Notes: a model not told the origin generated them from the letters alone. Numbered from the stretch's first letter, positions 44,453 to 53,277 are shown. The stretch is 64,000 nucleotides of DNA from Lachnospiraceae bacterium (GCA_024403615.1 JAKSRM010000001.1:1-64000), one strand, 5' to 3'. Numbers and translations are program-made.

Positions 44453-45313
44453 ATGGCAGACGAGAAAGATATGTGTGAACAGGAAGGCTGTTCCGAAGAA
44501 AGTTGCGCTAGCTGTGCTCATGCAGACACATGCCCAAGCCACAATGGTCCGGAAAGTTTCCTTGAAGAACAGAATAAATACAGTAACATTAAAAATGTTA
44601 TTGGTGTTGTTAGCGGAAAAGGCGGCGTAGGTAAATCCTTCGTAACAGGAAGCCTGGCTGTGGAATTATCAAAAAAAGGATACAAAGTAGGTATTCTGGA
44701 TGCGGATATTACGGGACCTTCTATTCAGAAGATGTTTGGTATTAAGGAACCTGCAAAGGGAAGCGAAGAGGGAATCTTCCCAGCAGAAACTCCAAGCGGA
44801 ATCCGTGTAATCAGCGTTAACATGTTATTAGATAGCGAAGAGACTCCAGTTATCTGGAGAGGCCCTGTTATTGCAGGTGTTGTAAAACAGTTCTGGACCG
44901 ACGTTATCTGGGGCGAGTTAGATTACTTATTAGTAGACCTTCCTCCAGGAACTGGTGATGTTCCTCTGACCGTATTCCAGTCTCTTCCTCTTAGCGGTGT
45001 TGTAATCGTAACCAGCCCTCAGAGCCTGGTAACAATGATCGTTAAGAAAGCTTACAATATGGCAAATACAATGAACGTTCCTGTACTGGGAATTATTGAG
45101 AACTATAGTTATCTGGAATGCCCAGACTGTGGCAAGAAGATCAACGTTTTCGGCGAAAGCAATATTGATGAAGTTGCAGCTTCCATTAATTTGCCAGTAT
45201 TAGGAAAGATGCCAATCCAGCCAGAACTGGCAGCTCTTTCTGACGCAGGACGTTTTGAAGAAGTAAACAACGACAAGATTCAGGAAGCAATTCGTGTCAT
45301 TTCTGAATTATAG
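44453..45313 (+). CDS. Mrp/NBP35-family Fe-S cluster carrier ATPase
   Basis: A 286-residue P-loop ATPase of the Mrp (ApbC) group with a cysteine-rich N-terminus (C8, C13, C18, C21, C27), deviant Walker A GVVSGKGGVGKS (51-62), the DLPPGTGD switch region, and the C-terminal CPDCGK pair that binds a bridging Fe-S cluster in the dimer. It builds or carries Fe-S clusters, useful for the ferredoxin-type enzymes of this window. AAAGGAG upstream. The stop is eight bases before the likely start of the next gene. Confidence 0.93.
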   Translation: MADEKDMCEQEGCSEESCASCAHADTCPSHNGPESFLEEQNKYSNIKNVIGVVSGKGGVGKSFVTGSLAVELSKKGYKVGILDADITGPSIQKMFGIKEPAKGSEEGIFPAETPSGIRVISVNMLLDSEETPVIWRGPVIAGVVKQFWTDVIWGELDYLLVDLPPGTGDVPLTVFQSLPLSGVVIVTSPQSLVTMIVKKAYNMANTMNVPVLGIIENYSYLECPDCGKKINVFGESNIDEVAASINLPVLGKMPIQPELAALSDAGRFEEVNNDKIQEAIRVISEL

Positions 45314-45320
45314 GAAAACA

Positions 45321-46610
45321 TTGAAGAATAAAAATTACCGTAAAATTATAGCCCTGGCTTTTATTGCAGTGTTCTGTATGTGCTCCTTATGCGCATGTTC
45401 TTTTGGCGGTGGGAAAACTTCGAAAAAGAACTATATTACCATCGGCAGAATTTGTCCGTTGTCCGGAGAATATTCGGAATATGCGGAAGGTACTCTGGAG
45501 ACAGAAATGGCTGCAGTAGAGGAGTTAAATGAGTCTGGCGGAATTTATGTAGATGCTTTGGATAAAAAGCTGATGGTCCGCTATTTGCTGGAGGACTCTG
45601 GTTCCACGAAAATGGGAGCGGAAGCGGCAGCAGACAAACTCATTAACGAGGAAAATGTAGATGTTATTATCGTATCGGATACGAATACGACCGTAAATGC
45701 CGTTTCTGGCGTTTGTGAGAAAGCGAAAGTTCCTTGTTTCTGTGTGAATGCAGAAATGGATTCCTGGCTGGCTCAGGGCTCTTATAAGTACTGTTTTAAC
45801 ATCTCCTATGATACAGAAGGACGGCTGCAGGCTTTAGGCGAAGTAATTAAGGAAAAAGGCGTAAGCAACTTAGGCCTGATTACAGATACTTCCGTAGAAG
45901 GAATCGCTTTTGCGGAAAAAGCTCAGCAGTTTTGCACGGATGGAAAAATCAAAGTAACGGCGTTTACTTACGGAGCGGAAATTGTTAAACAGTTAAAGTC
46001 CGGAAAAATCGATGGCATTTTATGCTGCTTAGGAACCGATGATTATATTTCCTTAAAGGCAGATATCAACCGTGCAGAGCTTGGCTTGAAGGCTTCCCTT
46101 CTGGTGAACGAGCATTGGCCTTATAGTGAATTAAGCGCGAATAGTCAGTCTGCATCCTTTGATGAGACGTATATTCCCGTTTGCTGGGCGCCTGCTTTTA
46201 AGTATAAATCTTCTCTGACAAAGCAGAATGGTGCGGATCTGGAAGACTGGTGGAAAAAGGAATACGTTAGTCTTTGTCCGGAAACCGTAGGATATCGTCA
46301 TGGAATTATTGAAGTTGTGGTAGATATTCTGCGTCGTGCAATGGCGGTAGATTCAGAATCTATTGTAGATGCGGCCCATGACATTTCTTTGGATACGGTT
46401 CTGGGACCGATTGCTTTTAACCAAAATAACAGCGTGGTTCTTCCTTGCGTAGCTGCTCAGTGGCATTATGAAGGAAGCAGTGCTTTAGGAGAAAGCAAAT
46501 GGGTAGAAACCGTAACTGTGGATACGGAAACGAAAAAAATAGAGGAATCGGAAACGGAAGAAGAAACTACGGTGGAAGAAAAAACGGACTCCGATTCAAA
46601 AGATAAATAA
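45321..46610 (+). CDS. Branched-chain amino acid-type binding lipoprotein (orphan)
   Basis: A periplasmic-binding-protein type I fold lipoprotein (Peripla_BP_6). The signal has LCACSFGGG at its end, then ITIGRICPLSGEYSEYAEG, AAVEELNESGGI and VDVIIVSDTNTTVNAVSGVCEKAKVPCF. The tail after residue 405 is acidic (ESETEEETTVEEK). I use TTG 45321, which has AGGAA five bases upstream and gives a clean signal peptide (MKNKNYRKII). A GTG at 45294 inside mrp would add nine residues and has no clear site. No permease or ATPase gene is next to it, so it may be a sensor subunit or share a distant transporter. Confidence 0.82.
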   Translation: MKNKNYRKIIALAFIAVFCMCSLCACSFGGGKTSKKNYITIGRICPLSGEYSEYAEGTLETEMAAVEELNESGGIYVDALDKKLMVRYLLEDSGSTKMGAEAAADKLINEENVDVIIVSDTNTTVNAVSGVCEKAKVPCFCVNAEMDSWLAQGSYKYCFNISYDTEGRLQALGEVIKEKGVSNLGLITDTSVEGIAFAEKAQQFCTDGKIKVTAFTYGAEIVKQLKSGKIDGILCCLGTDDYISLKADINRAELGLKASLLVNEHWPYSELSANSQSASFDETYIPVCWAPAFKYKSSLTKQNGADLEDWWKKEYVSLCPETVGYRHGIIEVVVDILRRAMAVDSESIVDAAHDISLDTVLGPIAFNQNNSVVLPCVAAQWHYEGSSALGESKWVETVTVDTETKKIEESETEEETTVEEKTDSDSKDK

Positions 46611-46635
46611 TTAAGTTTGGAAAGAAGGAATTAAG

Positions 46636-47199
46636 ATGAAAAGTACTTATCCTATGACAATCGCCGGCTGTAAAAGAGATCTTCCTCTTTGCAAGGCTTC
46701 TGATACGCTGACCATTGGCGCATTCGTTATTTTTGGTGATGTAGAACTTACGGTTGCCAGCGCAGCAGCTTTATTGGAAAAAGCTCCGGAATTTGATTAC
46801 ATGATTGCACCGGAAGCAAAGGCAATTCCATTGATTCACGAAATGGCAAGACAGAGCGGACGGAATGATTACTTCCTGGTTCGTAAGGCTCCAAAGCTTT
46901 ATATGAACGGAGTATTCTCTACAGAAGTTAAATCCATTACCACAGAAGCTACCCAGAAACTGTACATGGATGGCGCGGATGCAGCAAAGATGAAAGGAAA
47001 GAGAATCCTTCTTCTGGACGATGTAATTTCTACGGGTGAGTCCATTGCACAGCTGGAGACTTTAGTAAATCAGGCTGGCGGCATCGTTGTTGGCCGTATG
47101 GCAATTCTGGCAGAAGGCGATGCAGCGAAGAGAGACGATATTATTTTCTTGGAGAAGCTGCCGTTATTCGACCCAGAAGGAAATCCATTAGAAGATTAA
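46636..47199 (+). CDS. Phosphoribosyltransferase family protein (APRT-like)
   Basis: A 187-residue type I phosphoribosyltransferase with PRPP-binding loop RILLLDDVISTGES near residue 123, and an N-terminal half with MIAPEAKAIPLIHEMARQSG, as in adenine and xanthine enzymes. It probably salvages a purine base. The start follows GAAAGAAGG. It lies 26 bases after the binding-protein gene and ends the unit at a strong terminator. Confidence 0.88.
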   Translation: MKSTYPMTIAGCKRDLPLCKASDTLTIGAFVIFGDVELTVASAAALLEKAPEFDYMIAPEAKAIPLIHEMARQSGRNDYFLVRKAPKLYMNGVFSTEVKSITTEATQKLYMDGADAAKMKGKRILLLDDVISTGESIAQLETLVNQAGGIVVGRMAILAEGDAAKRDDIIFLEKLPLFDPEGNPLED

Positions 47200-47217
47200 T
47201 TAATCTTATAGAATCTG

Positions 47218-47247
47218 AAAGCACGAGGGAATCCCTCGTGCTTTTTT
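47218..47247 (+). terminator. Intrinsic terminator after the phosphoribosyltransferase gene
   Basis: GCACGAGGG (47221-47229) pairs with CCCTCGTGC (47233-47241), extended by AAA/TTT, then TTTTTT. Confidence 0.92.
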
Positions 47248-47333
47248 GCATTTGCGACGAGGAAAGTGAATCGAGCTTGTATAAATGCACTTGACGGCCG
47301 CAAATCTCCCCACCAAATTAAGTTTTATGGTGG
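47248..47333 (+). repeat. Structured post-terminator element, copy 2
   Basis: Directly behind the T-tract: TTTGCG (47251-47256) pairs with CGCAAA (47299-47304) and encloses GACGAGG, an AAGTG...CACTT hairpin and GACGGCCGC. A second hairpin, CCACCA (47310-47315) with TGGTGG (47328-47333), follows. It shares the boxes GACGAG, AAGTG, ATGCACTTGACG and CCGCAA with 13664-13743. The rest of the gap from 47334 to 47461 shows nothing I recognise. Confidence 0.6.
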
Positions 47334-47461
47334 TAATTCTTATCTCTGAGAAACAAAAAATGTTTATTTGAAGTTTAGGGTATATGTAAAAAATCAGATA
47401 TTGATAAAATTATGGAAACTTTAGATATGCACGCTTTAACGTCTCAGTCTTATGGCGAAAA

Positions 47462-47584
47462 AGTTGAGATATGTACAGGTAATCAGACCCTGTTTAAGAA
47501 TTTTGGACTGTTTACCCATACATATCTCAACTATTTGTGCAAAAGTCGAAAATCTACTCGTACATATCTCAACTATTTATGCAA
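47462..47584 (+). repeat. Three copies of a 14-base motif, two in 24-base direct repeats
   Basis: TACATATCTCAACT occurs at 47519-47532 and 47561-47574, each followed by ATTTNTGCAA, giving a 24-base direct repeat with starts 42 bases apart. The reverse complement AGTTGAGATATGTA lies at 47462-47475. The inverted copy can form a stem with either direct copy. No gene start is near on the plus strand; an 88-codon ORF across the region (47452-47718) looks accidental. Confidence 0.75.
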
Positions 47585-47664
47585 CAACTAACATTTTTCT
47601 CGCAGTTATCTGTTTTTCTATAGGTTATTGTTTTCTTTATGAGACGAAGGTAACGGAAATGCAA

Positions 47665-47695
47665 CAAAAAAGGCATGGAAAAAATCCATGCCTTA
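47665..47695 (-). terminator. Terminator of the DUF4015 gene
   Basis: Read on the minus strand, AAGGCATGG (47694-47686) pairs with CCATGCCTT (47678-47670) and is followed by TTTTT. Confidence 0.85.
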
Positions 47696-47718
47696 AGTTC
47701 AATATGATAAAAGCTTAA

Positions 47719-49479
47719 TTAATCTTCATAATATTCTTCGTCTTCGTAGTATTCCTCTTCCTCATAGTACTCATCTTCGGCCGCATCGTCTGTGACATCG
47801 TCAGAAGCAACGGCTTCAGCAGAGTAGGTATGGGAGAATGCGGAACCTACGTTGTAGTAAATATCCAGGTTGGAAGCAGCGTTCCAGGTAATGAATCCGC
47901 CAGAGCCTACGCCGGCATCCCAAAGGGCCTGAGCCTGATTCTGAAGGAATGGTCCGGTTACAGGAATTTCTGGATCCCAATATGGAACGGCATAGCAGGT
48001 GAGCCATGTTCTTGGAGCAGCAGGTGTTGGAGTAATCGCCTGAGCAGCAGCAGCTTTTGCTGCCCAATTGTAAACCGTTGCATATCCGTCCACCCAAGTA
48101 TAAACATCACGTCCAAAATGATCGATATAAGGCATGGAGCTGATGGCATCTACAATGTTGGAAATTGCTGGCCAATACTGACCATAAGCTGTTACATAGC
48201 CATCGGAGCATTCGCCGAAAACATCAACGGAGAAATATGCGCCGGCTTTATGTAACTGGTCGGTAGCGTAGAAGCAGAAGTTCTGGATAGCTTCAGATTT
48301 CTCTTCATCATAGGTGTTTTTGAAATCTGCTGTTCCATCGCTGGAAAGAGAGTAAGCATTTTCCGGAAATCTTACATAGTCAAATTCGATTTCGTCAAAG
48401 CCCATTTCCTCAACTGCAGAAAGCGCAAGTTTTACATTATATTCCCATGCACGGCGGGAATAAGCGGAAGGCCATTCCTGATTGATTCCATTATTGAAAA
48501 TACATTCTTCCGGATTGTCCTGGGCAAACTGGGAATCATTGAAAACAACAATTCGTCCGATGGTCCAGATGCCAGCAGCATTAGCTTTATCAATGGCAGC
48601 TTTGTACTGGTCGTTGTCATGGAAAGCATCTTCATAAGAGGTTGGAGAATATTCTTTGGCAATCTCTGCATGATATGCCAGGTTTCCATCTTTAATATCA
48701 ATAACAAAAGCGTTGCAGCCGATTTCTTTCGCGCAGTCGATATAAGAGTCAATATAATCGATGCAGCCTGCGTTCAGATATAAGGTCTTACATTCTTCCG
48801 GCATTACGTTATCTGTATCAAAAGATTTATCGTATGGATAGTAGTCTAATTTGGTTGGAGAACCACCATATAAATCAAATTCCGGATCATAAATTTTATC
48901 TTTATTCAGTTCATAATACTCCGAATTAACGGCGTCAGCGCCTTCCTGAGAATCTGCCAGATATTTGCTAAATACCCAGCCAGAGTTTCCAGCGTCATCT
49001 GTTACCTGATACATGGAGATGTCACCGTTTTCGTCGATTTCGTCATAACCCGTGATAGACAGGTGAGAGCCTTTCTTTACAAAGCCTGCAATGTCCGGAG
49101 CATCTTTCTCCACATAAGTGGTAGCAGGGGTTCGTACGAATTTCTCCGTTTCTTTTACGCAGGCTTCTTTGGAATCTACCAGGTCTGCATCGTTGAAGTA
49201 ATAGGTAGTTTCTTCATCTACGACATATGCATAGTAAGTAACTTCCTCTTCTTCTAAAACGATAGGTTCTGCCTTTACGGAAACTGCTGTTCCTCTAGCC
49301 ATTACTCCAGAAGCTTCAAAGGCGCCCTCTTCTGTTTTTGTATAGTAAACAACAGTAGAGCAGTCGGAAGCCAGATACTTATCAATTGGTGGTTCTTCCG
49401 GCTTTGCACCACAGCCCGTAAGGGCCGTTGCCATTAAGGAAATACTCAATAAAATAGTGATAAATCCGATTTTTTTCAT
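47719..49479 (-). CDS. Secreted lipoprotein glycosidase-like protein (DUF4015)
   Basis: A 586-residue lipoprotein: signal with lipobox ALTGC (Cys near residue 23), a region with two SH3-like stretches that could bind wall (about 30-170), then a TIM-barrel-like DUF4015 domain with KTLYLNAGC, FVIDIKDGNLAY, IGRIVVFND, EIEFDYVRFPE, YFSVDVFGEC and SMPYIDHFG. The barrel's Asp/Glu residues at strand ends fit a glycoside hydrolase, but activity is unproven in this family as far as I know. The last 18 residues are only Asp, Glu and Tyr. Start at 49479 with GAGGA upstream. A -35/-10-like pair (TTGACG and TTAAAT, minus strand) lies near 49540. Confidence 0.88.
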   Translation of the reverse strand: MKKIGFITILLSISLMATALTGCGAKPEEPPIDKYLASDCSTVVYYTKTEEGAFEASGVMARGTAVSVKAEPIVLEEEEVTYYAYVVDEETTYYFNDADLVDSKEACVKETEKFVRTPATTYVEKDAPDIAGFVKKGSHLSITGYDEIDENGDISMYQVTDDAGNSGWVFSKYLADSQEGADAVNSEYYELNKDKIYDPEFDLYGGSPTKLDYYPYDKSFDTDNVMPEECKTLYLNAGCIDYIDSYIDCAKEIGCNAFVIDIKDGNLAYHAEIAKEYSPTSYEDAFHDNDQYKAAIDKANAAGIWTIGRIVVFNDSQFAQDNPEECIFNNGINQEWPSAYSRRAWEYNVKLALSAVEEMGFDEIEFDYVRFPENAYSLSSDGTADFKNTYDEEKSEAIQNFCFYATDQLHKAGAYFSVDVFGECSDGYVTAYGQYWPAISNIVDAISSMPYIDHFGRDVYTWVDGYATVYNWAAKAAAAQAITPTPAAPRTWLTCYAVPYWDPEIPVTGPFLQNQAQALWDAGVGSGGFITWNAASNLDIYYNVGSAFSHTYSAEAVASDDVTDDAAEDEYYEEEEYYEDEEYYED

Positions 49480-49566
49480 GATTTTGTCCTCGGTTATTTT
49501 TTATGGGTTTATTTAATCACAAATGGCTAAAAAGCGTCAATATTGTTTTGTGAAAACTAATAATAT

Positions 49567-49612
49567 CTGTCAAGTAAAAATACTTGACAGACAAGAACCT
49601 AGATAGTATTAT
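49567..49612 (+). promoter_or_regulatory. Promoter of the ylxM-ffh operon overlapping a perfect palindrome
   Basis: TTGACA (49584-49589), 17 bases, TATTAT (49607-49612). The -35 lies in the right arm of a perfect dyad, CTGTCAAGTA (49567-49576) and TACTTGACAG (49581-49590) with an AAAA loop. A repressor or activator site is suggested; without a T-tract it is not a terminator. Confidence 0.65.
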
Positions 49613-49646
49613 AGGCAAGTGCGAAAAGAGGCGTATTGTATTTATC

Positions 49647-49961
49647 ATGGAAGAATTTGTAAAACAGTCTTGGCTATATGATTTTTATGGAGATCTTCTG
49701 ACGGACCATCAGAAGGAAATCTACGAAGCCTATGTAATGGAAAATCTTTCCCTTGCCGAAATCGCCCAAGAATATGATATCAGCCGCCAGAGCGTGTTTG
49801 ATTTGATAAAAAGAGTAGATAATACGTTAAATGAATACGAAGAAAAGCTTCATCTGGTGGAACGCTTTATTGAAATAAAAGAAAAAGTAAAAGAAATCGA
49901 AAACTGCAAAAACCTGGAAGAAGCCAGGAAAATGGCAGAAAACATTATCGAATTATTATAA
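49647..49961 (+). CDS. ylxM: YlxM family SRP-associated HTH protein
   Basis: A 104-residue protein with a sigma-70-region-4-like helix-turn-helix (LSLAEIAQEYDISRQSVFDLI, residues 34-54 approximately) and a C-terminal helical part, matching YlxM, which is co-encoded with Ffh and has been linked to the signal recognition particle. ATG 49647 gives the usual family start MEEFVKQSWLYDFYG. The best Shine-Dalgarno match (AAGAGG) is rather far, and an in-frame TTG at 49584 would fall in the promoter -35. The stop is three bases before ffh. Confidence 0.9.
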   Translation: MEEFVKQSWLYDFYGDLLTDHQKEIYEAYVMENLSLAEIAQEYDISRQSVFDLIKRVDNTLNEYEEKLHLVERFIEIKEKVKEIENCKNLEEARKMAENIIELL

Positions 49962-49964
49962 AAG

Positions 49965-51329
49965 ATGGCATTTGAAAATTTATCCGAAAAACTTCAGAAC
50001 GTATTTAAAACTCTGCGTGGAAAAGGACGCTTAACGGAAGCTGATGTAGACTCCGCAATGAAAGAAGTTAAAATGGCTCTTTTGGAAGCCGATGTTAACT
50101 TTAAAGTTGTGAAACAGTTTACCAATTCGGTTAAGGAACGTGCAGTTGGCGAAGATGTTATGAAGAGCCTGACTCCGGGCCAGATGGTTATTAAGATCGT
50201 TAACGAAGAACTTACGAACCTGATGGGCGGAGAACCAGTAGAATTAGAACTTCTTCCGGGAATGGCGAAAACCATTATCATGATGGTAGGTCTTCAGGGT
50301 TCTGGTAAAACCACCACAGCTGCGAAATTGGCTGGAAAGTTGAAAGAACAGGGAAAACGCCCTCTGCTGGTTGCCTGCGATATTTACCGTCCTGCAGCGG
50401 TAGAACAGTTGAAAATCAACGGTGAAAAGGTTGGCGTTCCTGTATTTGAAATGGGAACGGATAAAAAAGCCGTAGACATTGCAAAAGCCGGACTTAAGTT
50501 TGCAGAAGAAAATAATAAAAACATTATTATCATAGATACTGCTGGACGTCTTCAGATTGATGAGGACATGATGGCAGAGCTGGAAGAAATCAAAGCGAAG
50601 ATTAACGTTACAAGAACTCTTCTTGTAGTAGACTCCATGACTGGACAGGATGCTGTTAATATTGCAAAAGGTTTCAGCGAGAGAATCGGAATCGACGGAG
50701 TCGTTCTTACCAAGTTAGATGGTGACTCCAGAGGTGGTGCAGCCCTTTCTGTAAAAGCGGTAACCGGTGTTCCGATTGTTTACGCCGGCATGGGCGAAAA
50801 GTTAAGCGACTTAGAGCAGTTCTATCCGGACCGTATGGCAAGCAGAATCCTGGGCATGGGCGATGTTCTTTCTCTGATTGAGAAGGCGGAAGCTTCCTTC
50901 GATGAAGAAGAAGCCAAGGAAATGGCCAACCGTCTGAAAAAGAATGACATGAACTTTGATGACTACCTTATGTCCATGAAGCAGATTCGTCAGATGGGTG
51001 GTCTTGCAGAGGTCCTGAAAATGATGCCGGGCATGGGAGGAGATTCCCTGGTAGTGGATGAAAGCAAGCTGGTAAAAATTGAAGCAATTATTTCATCTAT
51101 GACCGCCAAGGAAAGAAAGAATCCGAAGCTTTTAAATCCTTCCAGAAAGAACCGTATTGCCAGAGGCGCTGGCGTTGATATTGCGGATGTAAATCGTCTG
51201 GTAAAACAGTTTGAAAACGCAAAGAAAGCTATGAAACAGATGGGCGGAATCAACGGCCTGATGGGTGGTAAACGTGGCAAGGGCATGTTTGGAAAAGGCA
51301 TGTTCGGCGGAAAGAAAGGATTTTTCTAA
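49965..51329 (+). CDS. ffh: Signal recognition particle protein Ffh
   Basis: SRP GTPase, 454 residues: N domain, G domain with GLQGSGKTTTAAKLA (G1), DTAGR (G3) and TKLDGDSRGGAAL (G4/insertion box), and a Met-rich M domain that binds 4.5S RNA and signal sequences. The C-terminus is Gly/Lys/Met/Phe-rich (GKGMFGKGMFGGKKGFF), typical for the clostridial proteins. The ATG follows ylxM directly. No ffs RNA gene was seen in the window. Confidence 0.97.
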   Translation: MAFENLSEKLQNVFKTLRGKGRLTEADVDSAMKEVKMALLEADVNFKVVKQFTNSVKERAVGEDVMKSLTPGQMVIKIVNEELTNLMGGEPVELELLPGMAKTIIMMVGLQGSGKTTTAAKLAGKLKEQGKRPLLVACDIYRPAAVEQLKINGEKVGVPVFEMGTDKKAVDIAKAGLKFAEENNKNIIIIDTAGRLQIDEDMMAELEEIKAKINVTRTLLVVDSMTGQDAVNIAKGFSERIGIDGVVLTKLDGDSRGGAALSVKAVTGVPIVYAGMGEKLSDLEQFYPDRMASRILGMGDVLSLIEKAEASFDEEEAKEMANRLKKNDMNFDDYLMSMKQIRQMGGLAEVLKMMPGMGGDSLVVDESKLVKIEAIISSMTAKERKNPKLLNPSRKNRIARGAGVDIADVNRLVKQFENAKKAMKQMGGINGLMGGKRGKGMFGKGMFGGKKGFF

Positions 51330-51407
51330 AACAGGTACTAAAAGGTTTAAAAAACTTTTTATATAAACATTAAAACAATAGCGGTAAACCGCAGAAAGAG
51401 GAAAAAA

Positions 51408-51653
51408 ATGGCAGTTAAAATCAGATTAAGAAGAATGGGCAAAAAGAAAGCACCTTTTTACAGAATCATTGTTGCAGATGCAAGATCTCCTCGTGATGGA
51501 AGATTCATCGAAGAAATCGGAACATATGATCCAAATCTTGAGCCAAGCGCAGTTTCTTTCGACAAAGAATTAACAGAAAAATGGCTTCAGAACGGTGCAC
51601 AGCCTACAGAAGTAGTTGCCAAATTACTCAAAGGAGAAGGTTTCATCAAATAA
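51408..51653 (+). CDS. rpsP: Ribosomal protein S16
   Basis: The 81-residue small-subunit protein starts with [20 protein letters not shown] and contains [19 protein letters not shown], both hallmarks of S16. It sits in the usual ffh-rpsP-khpA-rimM-trmD order. RBS GAGGAAAAAA. The 78-base gap after ffh has GCGGTAAACCGC, a small dyad. Confidence 0.97.
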   Translation: MAVKIRLRRMGKKKAPFYRIIVADARSPRDGRFIEEIGTYDPNLEPSAVSFDKELTEKWLQNGAQPTEVVAKLLKGEGFIK

Positions 51654-51670
51654 GTAAGAGAGGTGACTAG

Positions 51671-51904
51671 ATGAAAGAGTTAGTAGAAGTTATTGCTAAG
51701 GCTCTTGTTGATTCACCTGATGAAGTTTTCGTTGCCCAAAGAGATGAAGAAGATGGAACAATCGTTCTGGAATTACATGTCGCTAAAGAGGATATGGGCA
51801 AAGTAATCGGCAAGAAGGGCCGTATAGCAAAATCCATCAGAACTGTTGTTAAGACTGCAGCTACAAAGAAAGATCTGAAAGTTGTAGTTGATATTGTAGA
51901 GTAG
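51671..51904 (+). CDS. khpA: KH-domain RNA-binding protein KhpA
   Basis: A 77-residue single KH domain protein with VIGKKGRIAKSIRTVV as the GxxG loop (about residues 46-61). KhpA binds RNA and in other Firmicutes pairs with KhpB to influence cell elongation and division. The gene lies 17 bases after rpsP with GAGAGGTG as the binding site. Confidence 0.94.
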   Translation: MKELVEVIAKALVDSPDEVFVAQRDEEDGTIVLELHVAKEDMGKVIGKKGRIAKSIRTVVKTAATKKDLKVVVDIVE

Positions 51905-51909
51905 GTTTT

Positions 51910-52440
51910 ATGGAACAATTTTTGCGAATCGGTGTAATTGCATCAACTCATGGAATAAAGGGCGAGGTCAAAGTCTATCCGACCACGGACTCGCCCCAAA
52001 GATTCTGTGAAGTGAAAGATGTAATTTTGAAAACGAAAAAAGGCGATATCGAAACAGAAATCAAAGGGGTCAGGTTTTTCAAAAATCTGGCCATTGTTCA
52101 ATTTGCGTGTTTCACCAATCCTGAAGACGCAAAGAAGTACATTGGTACCGATATTATGATTCACCGCAAGGATGCCCAGCCTTTAGAAGAAGGCGAGTAT
52201 TATATTGCGGACTTAATAGGCTGTACAGTAATCGATGATCAGGGAAATAATATCGGAACCGTAAAAGACGTCCTTCAGACCGGAGCCAACGATGTTTATG
52301 TTGTAGGCTGCGGATACCCGGATGAAAAGGGCCTGAAGGAAAAAGAAATTCTTCTTCCGGTAATTAAAGATTGTATTAAAAATGTGGATATTGAACAGAG
52401 TGTGATAACGGTTCATATCCTTCCTGGATTATTAGATTAA
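51910..52440 (+). CDS. rimM: 16S rRNA processing protein RimM
   Basis: A 176-residue ribosome maturation factor with N-terminal IGVIASTHGIKGEVKVYPTTD and the PRC-barrel half around EEGEYYIADLIGCTV. It binds S19 during 30S assembly. Its stop shares a base with the trmD start (TAATG), so translation is coupled. The start is five bases after khpA and has only a weak ribosome binding site. Confidence 0.95.
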   Translation: MEQFLRIGVIASTHGIKGEVKVYPTTDSPQRFCEVKDVILKTKKGDIETEIKGVRFFKNLAIVQFACFTNPEDAKKYIGTDIMIHRKDAQPLEEGEYYIADLIGCTVIDDQGNNIGTVKDVLQTGANDVYVVGCGYPDEKGLKEKEILLPVIKDCIKNVDIEQSVITVHILPGLLD

Positions 52441-53261
52441 TGAATTTTCACATCCTTACACTGTTTCCGGAAATGATTGAGTCCGGAATGAATACCAGTA
52501 TTATTGGCAGGGCTGTAAAAGCCGGCCTAATCGGTGTGAATACAATCAATATCCGGGACTTTACAAAAGAAAAACATGGACATGTAGATGACGCACCATA
52601 CGGCGGCGGCGCAGGAATGATTATGCAGTGCCAGCCAATCTATGATGCGTTTTTGTTTACGTTAGAAAAAATCCGGACTCGGGTTTCTGCCGAAATTTTA
52701 TCAGGACAGAAACCGGAAGACATGACCCTGGATATGGTAAAACCGAAAGTAATCTATACGTCTCCGGCAGGAAAAGTTTTTAACCAGGACATGGCGAAGG
52801 AACTGGCTTTGAACGAAGACCTGATTATTTTATGTGGCCATTATGAAGGAGTGGATGAGCGAGTATTAGAGCTGATTGATGCTGAGCCAGTGTCTATTGG
52901 CGATTATGTTCTCACAGGCGGAGAACTGGCAGCCATGGTTATGACCGATGCAGTCAGCCGTATGGTACCAGGAGTTCTGACCAACGAAGAGTCCGGAGAA
53001 GACGAAAGCTTCTCGAAAGTAAGACCGAAGGAAGAATTTACCAAAAGAGCGAGAAAAGAAGTTTATGGAGAACTGGCAGCAAAAAATGCGAAAGATGAAT
53101 TGAAGTTGCTGGAGTATCCACAATACACGAGACCAGAAGAATTTATGGGTCTGAAAGTACCGGAAGTTCTGCTTTCCGGAGACCATGGGAAAATTGACCA
53201 ATGGCGAAGAAGCCAGTCTCTGGAACGGACCAGAAAAATCCGGCCAGACTTATTACAATAA
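52440..53261 (+). CDS. trmD: tRNA (guanine-N1)-methyltransferase TrmD
   Basis: A SPOUT methyltransferase that makes m1G37 in tRNA, which prevents frameshifting. The 273-residue protein starts FHILTLFPEMIESG, has DDAPYGGGAGM, and the knot motif LCGHYEGVDERV with SIGDYVLTGGELA. In most bacteria rplS follows trmD; here the next gene is pepT. Confidence 0.96.
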   Translation: MNFHILTLFPEMIESGMNTSIIGRAVKAGLIGVNTINIRDFTKEKHGHVDDAPYGGGAGMIMQCQPIYDAFLFTLEKIRTRVSAEILSGQKPEDMTLDMVKPKVIYTSPAGKVFNQDMAKELALNEDLIILCGHYEGVDERVLELIDAEPVSIGDYVLTGGELAAMVMTDAVSRMVPGVLTNEESGEDESFSKVRPKEEFTKRARKEVYGELAAKNAKDELKLLEYPQYTRPEEFMGLKVPEVLLSGDHGKIDQWRRSQSLERTRKIRPDLLQ

Positions 53262-53277
53262 AACGTGGAGGATAGTT

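Noticed and set aside
47462..47584. CRISPR array suggested by repeats with 18-20-base spacing
   Set aside because: Only two direct copies and one inverted copy, no regular spacers and no cas genes.
47452..47718. An 88-codon plus-strand ORF in the gap after the phosphoribosyltransferase gene
   Set aside because: No ribosome binding site, its sequence follows the 24-base repeats, and its end runs through the terminator of the opposite gene.
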